Shown here: piece after piece, positions 1 through 4,835 of the stretch
Numbering within the stretch: position 1 is the stretch's first letter
How the letters are laid out: each line of letters opens with the position of its first letter
Assembly (NCBI GenBank): GCA_017999235.1
Contig: JAGOBN010000166.1
Coordinates: forward strand, 1 to 7,832
DNA from: Anaerolineales bacterium
GTDB taxonomy: Bacteria > Chloroflexota > Anaerolineae > Anaerolineales > UBA6663
DNA length: 7,832 nt
Direction: 5' to 3'
Program-made: the position numbers and the translations under genes
The notes under the pieces: model-generated
The model's input: only the letters and a program-made list of their open reading frames with translations
Told to the model about the DNA's origin: nothing
Database searches by the model: none

Positions 1-387
1 CGCGCCGGAGGCGCCCAGGTTCGGCACGTCTGACCCCAGGCTAACGGCCAACTGGGCAAACGTGGCGGCCAGGCCGCACAGCAGATAGAACAGCAAGAAC
101 ACGAGCGGCCCGAACCGGTCTTCCACGTTGTCGCCAAAGATCCACAGATACAGCAGGTTGCCCCCCAAGTGGACCCACCCGGCGTGCATAAACATGGAAC
201 TGAAGAGGGTCAGGAAATCGCCGGCCGGATCAGCCAGAAACCGGCTGGGCACGAAGGCCCATTCCATGATGAACGCGTCGCCGCCGCCCAGCTCTAAAAA
301 GAAGACCAGCAGATTGAGCCCGATCAAGGCGTAGGTCACGACGGGAACGGTTCGGCGCGCGGAATTGTCATCTCCGATAGGAAACAT
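1..387 (-). CDS. Rhomboid family intramembrane serine protease (3' part missing)
   Basis: Rhomboids are polytopic inner-membrane serine proteases that cut substrates within or near their transmembrane segments using a Ser-His dyad. The 129 visible codons start ATG-MFPIGDDNS, preceded by GGGAG about 9 nt upstream. A first membrane segment covers about residues 14-33. The L1/TM2 signature follows: H68, then WVHLGGNLLYLWIFG (71-85), with H73 and N77 matching the oxyanion-hole His and Asn of GlpG. A membrane segment at about 93-116 leads to GASGA at 125-129, where S127 is the expected catalytic nucleophile. The window edge falls right after this motif, so the catalytic His helix and the C-terminal membrane segments are not seen. 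It lies 40 nt downstream of the DUF5661 gene on the same strand, so the two are probably co-transcribed. Family assignment is firm from the motifs; the substrate is unknown. Confidence 0.93.
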   Translation of the reverse strand, partial: MFPIGDDNSARRTVPVVTYALIGLNLLVFFLELGGGDAFIMEWAFVPSRFLADPAGDFLTLFSSMFMHAGWVHLGGNLLYLWIFGDNVEDRFGPLVFLLFYLLCGLAATFAQLAVSLGSDVPNLGASGA

Positions 388-422
388 GGTGATCGCTCCC
401 AGTCCGGGGGTGGGCGGCCGGG

Positions 423-437
423 GCCGGCTAGGCCGGC
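423..437. repeat. Short hairpin bracketing the DUF5661 stop codon
   Basis: GCCGGC, three bases, GCCGGC form a 6-bp stem with a 3-nt loop. On the minus strand the loop overlaps the TAG stop of the DUF5661 gene. There is no U-tract, so it is not a classical terminator; it could reduce read-through into the rhomboid gene or be chance in GC-rich DNA. Confidence 0.35.
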
Positions 438-691
438 TGCTTGGCCTCGGCTTCCAGCCGGTCCAGCCGGGTGTAATAGTCCCCGATCTCTTTCAGGTGC
501 GCCCAGGCGATCTTGCCGGTGAGCGCGGGATCATCATTGGTCACGTTGGTGGCCGGGTCGCGCCGTCCATGCTCCAATTCGACCTCCAGCCCCCGGCGGA
601 ATTGCTCTGGGTCAACGAGCGCCCAGTCGAGCCCCAGCTGCGCGCCGATCGCGCGCGCTTCTTCCAGTGTGAATTGTCGTTTGCCGCTCAT
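428..691 (-). CDS. DUF5661 family small protein
   Basis: This 87-residue soluble, charged protein of unknown function matches my memory of the DUF5661 family. It has an N-terminal FTLEEARAIGAQLGLDW segment and a central GLEVELEHGRRDP (residues about 37-49) followed by NVTNDDP and LTGKIAWAHLKE, then a tyrosine-rich end (DYYTRL). I chose the ATG at 691 because AAGGAG lies 10 nt upstream and the family similarity begins there. An in-frame GTG at 793 would add 34 residues, but that stretch runs through the promoter-like box and looks non-coding. The gene follows a box at 762-793 with a leader of about 60-70 nt and is followed by the rhomboid gene. The stop codon sits in the loop of a short GCCGGC/GCCGGC hairpin (423-437). 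Biochemical role is unknown; a stress role is inferred only from the shared box. Confidence 0.85.
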   Translation of the reverse strand: MSGKRQFTLEEARAIGAQLGLDWALVDPEQFRRGLEVELEHGRRDPATNVTNDDPALTGKIAWAHLKEIGDYYTRLDRLEAEAKQPA

Positions 692-761
692 GGTTATGAC
701 TCTCCTTGTTGTCTGGTCCGGCCCGCACCCGCCTGCTAGAGACGGTTGTGGATTAATGAAA

Positions 762-793
762 AGCATACGCGCCGAGAGTCTCAAGAGCGTCAC
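762..793 (-). promoter_or_regulatory. Promoter-like box copy 1 (toward DUF5661)
   Basis: Read on the minus strand this is GTGACGCTCTTGAGAC, 10 more bases, then TATGCT at 767-762. The 11-nt distance from TTGAGA to the TAnnnT hexamer is the same in all four copies in the window. TATGCT fits a -10 element, while TTGAGA is too close to be a normal -35 hexamer. The conserved part may therefore be an alternative sigma-factor site or an activator site overlapping the promoter. It lies about 70 nt upstream of the DUF5661 start codon. Confidence 0.65.
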
Positions 794-867
794 AGGGGCC
801 GGCCGGCCGCTGAAGCCAGGCCGGCGGCCGAGGCGGGCCGGCCCAGCCCGGCTTGTTCGGCGCTGTT

Positions 868-899
868 GTGACGCTGTTGAGACCTTCCGGGCCTAGGCT
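868..899 (+). promoter_or_regulatory. Promoter-like box copy 2 (toward the FVDEP operon)
   Basis: Plus-strand copy: GTGACGCTGTTGAGAC, 10 bases, then TAGGCT at 894-899. It is divergent from copy 1, with the two TTGAGA cores about 100 bp apart. The expected start of transcription is near 905, which would give the gene at 1128 a leader of about 220 nt. It differs from the minus-strand copies mainly at the base before TTGAGA (G instead of C) and in the 10-nt spacer. Confidence 0.65.
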
Positions 900-1065
900 G
901 TTACTAGCTGCCGGCCGGATCACCAAAACCTTGGCGGGAGGCCGGCGCAGGGGACAAAGTGCGGCCGGGTTCTTAAAACCGGCGCCGGCGGGAGGTGAGC
1001 AGCTTTTGGACAAAACCAGTGATGGCGGCCGGCCTAACGATGGACGTGATGGGCAGTGGGAACCA

Positions 1066-1089
1066 GGCGTGCCAGACGGCTGGTACGCC
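1066..1089 (+). repeat. Leader hairpin upstream of the FVDEP operon
   Basis: A 10-bp stem (GGCGTGCCAG pairing with CTGGTACGCC, one G-U pair) encloses a 4-nt ACGG loop. It lies 38 nt upstream of the ATG at 1128, just before the Shine-Dalgarno region. There is no U-tract, so it is probably not a terminator. A role in leader stability or translation control is inference only. Confidence 0.5.
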
Positions 1090-1127
1090 GGCCCGCTTCT
1101 ATTTCAGCACAACACAGGAGTACTTCT

Positions 1128-1676
1128 ATGAATGGCACAGACCTTATCATCACGGTGGTAGTCGTCTTGGCGATGCTGGGCATCGTCTTAGGGGTGGTTT
1201 TCGCTGGCCGCCAGCGTTCCCAGCGGCTCCAGCATCAATTTGGGCCGGAGTATGAGCGCGCCGTGCAGACGACCGGCGATGAAAAGAAAGCCCAGACGGA
1301 GCTGGATCAGCGGCTGAAGCATGTTGAGAAACTGAATATCCGCTCGCTTTCAGGAAGCGAGCGCGAGCGCTATCTGGCGGATTGGGCGGCGATCCAATCC
1401 CAATTCGTCGATGAGCCGGGCCAGGCGATCGTCGCGGCCGACCGCCTGATCATGGAGGTTATGCAGGTGCGCGACTACCCCGTCTCTGACTTTGAGCAGC
1501 GGGCGGCCGATGTCTCCGTGTCCTACCCGGCGCTGGTCAGCAACTACCGCGCCGCGCGGGTGATTGCGCTAAAGAACAAACAACAGCAGGCCAACACCGA
1601 AGAACTCCGGCAGGCCATGCTCTATTACCGGTCACTGTTCGAGGAACTCCTCGAGACCGACGCTATCGCTGTCTAA
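1128..1676 (+). CDS. Membrane-anchored FVDEP-motif conserved hypothetical protein
   Basis: This 182-residue protein has one N-terminal membrane segment (about residues 5-26) followed by basic residues (RQRSQR), so the remainder is likely cytoplasmic. A charged helical part follows, then ERERYLADWAAIQSQFVDEP (78-97), AADRLIMEVMQ, YPVSDFEQRAADVSVSYP (117-134), NYRAAR and a C-terminal EELRQAMLYYRSLFEELL. I recognise this pattern as a conserved hypothetical family in Actinobacteria and Chloroflexota, but know of no function. The ATG at 1128 is chosen because CAGGAG precedes it and the membrane segment begins there; an upstream in-frame ATG at 1056 would place the leader hairpin inside the coding region. 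Its stop is followed within 8 nt by the next gene, whose Shine-Dalgarno overlaps this stop codon. The start lies downstream of box copy 2. Confidence 0.85.
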   Translation: MNGTDLIITVVVVLAMLGIVLGVVFAGRQRSQRLQHQFGPEYERAVQTTGDEKKAQTELDQRLKHVEKLNIRSLSGSERERYLADWAAIQSQFVDEPGQAIVAADRLIMEVMQVRDYPVSDFEQRAADVSVSYPALVSNYRAARVIALKNKQQQANTEELRQAMLYYRSLFEELLETDAIAV

Positions 1677-1684
1677 GGAGCAAA

Positions 1685-2206
1685 ATGATTACCAAGCCGC
1701 ACTTTACCGAACTGGTCACCGTACCCGATGAAACCCGGCTGGCCGATCCAGGCGCGGACCTCCCCGCCGATGTCTTGGCCGACCCGCGCCGTGCGGAGGC
1801 CGCCCCGGCGCCGGCCCTGGACGCGCCGGCCAGCGCGCCGTTGACCGCCGCGGACCGGACGAGCGAGATGTTCCTCTACGAATCTCCGGCTGCCGGGCGG
1901 ACGACGCCGGAGATGGCTGAAAACACGAGCGTGGGCTCGCTGGCCGCCCTGCTGGACCACAAAGTGTCCGAGCGTCTCCGCACGCGCTGGAATGAAATCC
2001 AAGGCCGGTTTGTGGATGAGCCGCGCGTGGCCGTCCAGCAAGCGGACACGTTGGTGTCCGAAGTGATTGGGCAGATCACCCAGATGTTTGCCGGTGAGCA
2101 CGGCGCCCTGGAAGGCCAGTGGAACCAGGGGCAGGATGTCTCGACCGAAGACCTGCGCCAAGCCTTGCAGCGTTACCGCTCGTTCTTCAATCGTCTGGTG
2201 GTTTGA
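1685..2206 (+). CDS. Soluble FVDEP-motif conserved hypothetical protein, paralogue of its neighbour
   Basis: This 173-residue protein has no membrane segment. Residues about 20-75 are rich in Ala, Pro and Asp and look disordered. A predicted helical domain covers about 82-172, with RTRWNEIQGRFVDEP (99-113), AVQQADTLVSEV (116-127) and STEDLRQALQRYRSFFNRL (153-171). The W..IQ..FVDEP..A...AD.L..EV and TE.LRQA...YRS.F..L elements match the upstream gene, but the intervening DFEQRAADVS..YP block is absent. The two genes are therefore diverged relatives. AAGGAG lies 5 nt before the ATG and overlaps the stop codon of the preceding gene, indicating translational coupling. Function is unknown; partnership with the membrane-anchored relative is inferred from adjacency and coupling. 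Confidence 0.83.
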   Translation: MITKPHFTELVTVPDETRLADPGADLPADVLADPRRAEAAPAPALDAPASAPLTAADRTSEMFLYESPAAGRTTPEMAENTSVGSLAALLDHKVSERLRTRWNEIQGRFVDEPRVAVQQADTLVSEVIGQITQMFAGEHGALEGQWNQGQDVSTEDLRQALQRYRSFFNRLVV

Positions 2207-2244
2207 AGGCCGGCCAATCCAGCCCGCCGACCACTGCGCGCCGC

Positions 2245-2275
2245 CGCCGGCTGCGGGAGTAACCCGCGGCCGGCG
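2245..2275 (+). repeat. Strong 13-bp stem-loop between FVDEP pair and PAS gene
   Basis: A 13-bp stem (CGCCGGCTGCGGG pairing with CCCGCGGCCGGCG, one G-U pair) has a 5-nt AGTAA loop. It fills much of the 98-nt gap between the stop at 2206 and the ATG at 2305. It is followed by CTGGGCG rather than a U-run, so it is either an inefficient terminator, an RNA-processing or stability element, or part of the PAS gene leader. Confidence 0.6.
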
Positions 2276-2304
2276 CTGGGCGCGGACAAGGAGGACGCTG
2301 AGCG

Positions 2305-2694
2305 ATGGCTTTTTCCAAGGAGATCCAGGTCATCCTGGCGCGCCAGCTCGCCGACTGTCTGGCGATGCCCATTCTGATTGCGGATAGCGACGGAACGCTG
2401 ATCTTTTATAACGAACCCGCCGAGGCCATTTTGAATCAGCGCTTTGAAGAAACCGGCGAACTGCTCGCCGCCGAGTGGGTCAATCTGTTTGCCATCGCGG
2501 ACGAGGAGCGCAACCTGATCCCGCCCGATGAACGGCCCATGGCGTTGGCGCTCGTCCAGCGCCAACCCATCTCGCGCACCGTCTGGATTCGGACAGGCCC
2601 GGATACCGGCCGGCATGTGAGCCTGACGGCCTTTCCGTTGATAGGCCAGGCGGGCAAGTTTTTGGGGGCGATGATGATCTTCTGGGGAATTTGA
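2305..2694 (+). CDS. Stand-alone PAS domain sensor protein
   Basis: This 129-residue protein is almost entirely one PAS domain. After an N-terminal helix (LARQLADCL) comes the typical opening strand PILIADSDGTLIFYNEPAEAIL (about 22-43). A helical middle follows, with LFAIADEERNLIPPDERPMALAL, then the closing strands SRTVWIR, GRHVSLTAFPLIG and FLGAMMIFWGI. There is no attached kinase, cyclase or DNA-binding output, so it likely signals through a partner protein. AAGGAGG lies 10 nt before the ATG. Its TGA stop is separated by one base from the ATG of the metallo-hydrolase gene, implying translational coupling and perhaps a functional pair. I see no Cys or His arrangement that identifies a flavin or haem cofactor, so the sensed signal is unknown. 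Confidence 0.88.
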   Translation: MAFSKEIQVILARQLADCLAMPILIADSDGTLIFYNEPAEAILNQRFEETGELLAAEWVNLFAIADEERNLIPPDERPMALALVQRQPISRTVWIRTGPDTGRHVSLTAFPLIGQAGKFLGAMMIFWGI

Positions 2695-2695
2695 G

Positions 2696-3544
2696 ATGCG
2701 CGTGACTTTGTGGGGCACCCGCGGCTCTTTGCCCACCCCGGGGCCGGAGACGGCCCGCTATGGCGGCAACACGGCGTGTGTCGAAGTGCGCGGCCAGGCC
2801 GGGACGGTGCTGGTGTTAGACGCGGGGACGGGCATCCGCCGGCTCGCTGCCAACCTGCCGGATTCCCTGTGGCGGGTGGACGTGCTCTTGACGCACCTCC
2901 ACATGGATCATGTCCAGGGCCTGGGTTTCTTTGCGCCGCTGTATCGCCCCGATATCGAGGTGCACATTTGGGGGCCGGCCAGCCTCACCCAGAGTCTGCC
3001 AGCCCGGTTGACGCGCTATCTTTCACCCCCGCTGTTTCCCGTGCGCCTCCGCGAGCTGCCGTGCATCCTCCATGAGGTCCCCAGCGGGGAGGCCGCCATC
3101 GGTGAGTTCCGCGTCACATCGGCGCTGGTGGCCCATCCCGGCCCGACCGTGGGATACCGGGTGGCGGCCGCCGAAGGCGTCTTGGTCTATCTGCCCGACC
3201 ACGAGCCCGCGCTCGGCGCGCACCCGGCTAAATTCCTCCAGCGCGAATGGACTTCCGGCGGCGCCCTGGCGGCCGGCGCGGATCTGTTGATTCACGACAG
3301 CCAGTATGACCGCGCGGAATATGCCAGCCATGTGGGCTGGGGACACAGCTCCCTGACGCAGGCCATAGACTTTGGGACGCTGACCGACGTAAAGCACCTG
3401 GTGACGTTTCATCATGACCCGACGCATGCCGACGCCGACCTCGATCGATTGTTGGCGGCGGCCCTGGCAGAAACGCGGCCGGCTTTTCCAGTCACGCCGG
3501 GGCAGGAGGGCGCAACCTTCCGCATTGGGGAAAGTCCGCCGTGA
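2696..3544 (+). CDS. Metallo-beta-lactamase-fold hydrolase, cyclic-phosphodiesterase (PhnP/RNase Z)-like
   Basis: This 282-residue protein is of ordinary length for COG1235-like MBL-fold hydrolases. It starts VTLWGTRGSLPTPG with RYGGNTACVEV, the typical N-terminus of the phosphodiesterase-like branch. The metal-binding motif is THLHMDH (66-72; H67, H69, D71, H72). Further candidate metal ligands are H147 (AHPGP), D168 (LPDHE), D201 (HDSQYD) and a C-terminal His in TFHHDP (H239/H240). GWGHSS (214-219) also fits this branch. All ligands expected for a two-metal site appear to be present, so it should be active on a phosphodiester, but the substrate (cyclic nucleotide, cyclic phosphate or RNA) cannot be read from the sequence. 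The one-base gap to the PAS gene argues that PAS sensing and this enzyme work together. It converges with the CbpM-like gene; the 16-nt gap holds no visible terminator. Confidence 0.9.
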   Translation: MRVTLWGTRGSLPTPGPETARYGGNTACVEVRGQAGTVLVLDAGTGIRRLAANLPDSLWRVDVLLTHLHMDHVQGLGFFAPLYRPDIEVHIWGPASLTQSLPARLTRYLSPPLFPVRLRELPCILHEVPSGEAAIGEFRVTSALVAHPGPTVGYRVAAAEGVLVYLPDHEPALGAHPAKFLQREWTSGGALAAGADLLIHDSQYDRAEYASHVGWGHSSLTQAIDFGTLTDVKHLVTFHHDPTHADADLDRLLAAALAETRPAFPVTPGQEGATFRIGESPP

Positions 3545-3560
3545 GAGCCGCACGGCCATC

Positions 3561-3836
3561 TCACCCCTGCGTTTCCAGCTCGATCCAGGTGGCCTCGTAA
3601 TAGACCTCCCGGGCGCGCCCCAGGCGCAGGGCTTGGCTGGCGTGCTGGACGCTCAACTCGGCGCCCAGCTGGCGGACCTGCGCCTGCAATTCAATGACCT
3701 GGCCGCGCAGGCGCACAATGGTTTCCGCCGCCGTCTCGTCAACCCCCAACACGGCCCGCAGCCGGCGCTGGCAGCGGGCTGCATAACCCTCATAGGGTCC
3801 GTACCAATAGCTTGGGTGAATCGAATCTTCAGACAT
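3561..3836 (-). CDS. cbpM: Short CbpM-like DnaJ/CbpA modulator
   Basis: This 91-residue protein directly follows the CbpA-like gene (15-nt gap; GAGGAAGG about 6 nt before the ATG). Residues about 20-60 (CQRRLRAVLGVDETAAETIVRLRGQVIELQAQVRQL) match the C-terminal half of CbpM, where a helix pair carrying an LGV motif leads into a coiled coil. The usual N-terminal MerR-like helix-turn-helix part is replaced by a short tyrosine- and tryptophan-rich segment (HPSYWYGPYEGYAARC). The C-terminus adds about 30 residues not typical of CbpM. In E. coli CbpM binds the J-domain of CbpA and inhibits it; here that role is inferred from position and partial similarity. It could instead be an unrelated coiled-coil protein. 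Confidence 0.66.
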   Translation of the reverse strand: MSEDSIHPSYWYGPYEGYAARCQRRLRAVLGVDETAAETIVRLRGQVIELQAQVRQLGAELSVQHASQALRLGRAREVYYEATWIELETQG

Positions 3837-3851
3837 CCTGGACCTTCCTCG

Positions 3852-4811
3852 TTAACGGCTGGGCTGGGGCTGGGCCACGCGGGCGGCGGCCAGCTCGCGG
3901 ATGCGCTCAACCTCCTGGGCGGTCAGCGGATCGGGCAAGACCAGCTTAACGCGGGCAAAGAGGTCGCCGCGCTGACGGGGATCGCCCAGATGGGGCATGC
4001 CTTTACCCCGCAAGCGGAAACTCTGTCCGGCGTTGGTCCGGGGCGGGATCTTGAGGGCCAGCCGGCGCTCTAGGGTGGGGACGTCGGTTTCCCCGCCCGC
4101 AATCGCCGTGAAGATATCGACGGGCACGTCGAGGTGCAGGTCATCGCCTTGGCGCTCAAAGACCGCGTCGGGCAGAATCTGGACGATCAAATACAAATCC
4201 CCGGCCGGCCCGCCGTTCTGGCCGGGTTCGCCCAGGCCCGTCAGCCGCACGCGCGATCCCGTGCGCACCCCCGGCGGGAGGCTGGCGGTGAGGCGGCGCC
4301 CGTCGAGCTCCAGTTGGCGCGCGGCGCCCTGAAAAGCTTCCGCCAACGTCAGCGCGGCCTCCGTCTCGATATCGCGTCCGCGGCGGGGCCGGGTATCTTG
4401 GCGCCGGCTGGCGCCGCGCGCGCGCGGCTGGCCAAAGATCCGGGCGAAGAACTCGGAATTGGGCATGGCGTTTCCGAAGAGATCGGCCAGATCTTCGGGG
4501 GTGGCGTAGGACCGAGCGCTTTGGCCCGGCTCGGGCGCCCAGGTCTGCCAATCAAAATCCTGCTGGGGATGGCCGGCCTGCTGCCAGTGCTGATATTGGA
4601 CGCGCAGCGTATCGTATTTTTTGCGCTGCTCCGGGTCCGTCAGAACCTGGTACGCCTCGTTGATGGCCTTGAATTTCTCCTCCGCCGCCTGATTGCCAGG
4701 GTTCATATCCGGGTGATGCTGGCGGGCCAGCTGGCGGAAGGCTTGCTTGATGGCCTTGGGGTCGGCCTCTGGCGCGACCCCTAAGCTGGCATAGTAATCC
4801 TTGAAATCCAT
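3852..4811 (-). CDS. cbpA: CbpA-type DnaJ co-chaperone (no zinc finger)
   Basis: This 319-residue protein is a J-domain co-chaperone that stimulates Hsp70 (DnaK) ATPase and delivers substrates. The J-domain is residues 1-70 (DYYASLGVAPEADPKAIKQAF, HPD at 33-35, KFKAINEAYQVLTD). A linker of about 80 residues follows. It is poor in the usual Gly/Phe repeats but has an EDLADLFG segment and a basic stretch (RARGASRRQDTRPRRGRD). The two C-terminal substrate-binding domains are about 150-300, with the recognisable LPPGVRTGSRVRLTGLGEPG and LRGKGMPHLGDPRQRGDLFARVKL. No CxxCxGxG zinc repeats are present, making this a class B protein of the CbpA type rather than canonical DnaJ. The genes on either side, a membrane protein 24 nt upstream and a CbpM-like protein 15 nt downstream, suggest one operon. 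No HrcA/CIRCE operator is visible. Confidence 0.94.
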   Translation of the reverse strand: MDFKDYYASLGVAPEADPKAIKQAFRQLARQHHPDMNPGNQAAEEKFKAINEAYQVLTDPEQRKKYDTLRVQYQHWQQAGHPQQDFDWQTWAPEPGQSARSYATPEDLADLFGNAMPNSEFFARIFGQPRARGASRRQDTRPRRGRDIETEAALTLAEAFQGAARQLELDGRRLTASLPPGVRTGSRVRLTGLGEPGQNGGPAGDLYLIVQILPDAVFERQGDDLHLDVPVDIFTAIAGGETDVPTLERRLALKIPPRTNAGQSFRLRGKGMPHLGDPRQRGDLFARVKLVLPDPLTAQEVERIRELAAARVAQPQPSR

Positions 4812-4835
4812 GGGGCACCGCCTTAAGCCTGACCC

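Larger units (their letters stand above)
692..1127. other. Intergenic region with divergent promoters and GC-rich palindromes
   Basis: No credible gene is seen here; the open frames that cross it have no recognisable similarity and lack good start sites. It contains the two divergent boxes (762-793 and 868-899). Between them is a very GC-rich palindromic stretch (about 797-843) with GGCCGGCC at 797, 801 and 836. Another GGCCGGCC is at 1027, and a leader hairpin lies at 1066-1089. The stretch 905-1060 is long for a simple leader and holds the related GC-rich segments GGCGGGAGG at about 933 and 987. I cannot assign it a riboswitch or small-RNA identity. Confidence 0.6.

Noticed and set aside
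692..793. N-terminal extension of the DUF5661 protein from a GTG at 793
   Set aside because: The extension translates the promoter-like box (MTLLRLSA), while a good Shine-Dalgarno and the family similarity support the ATG at 691.
1673..2736. Minus-strand open frames of 162 and 187 codons (1673-2161 and 2173-2736)
   Set aside because: Both lie opposite plus-strand genes with good start sites and recognisable families; the proteins look like reverse-strand artefacts.
3545..3560. Possible bidirectional terminator between the convergent metallo-hydrolase and CbpM-like genes
   Set aside because: The 16-nt gap contains no stem-loop or T-run.
4134..4784. 216-codon plus-strand open frame
   Set aside because: It is antisense to the well-supported cbpA-type gene and has no domain similarity.
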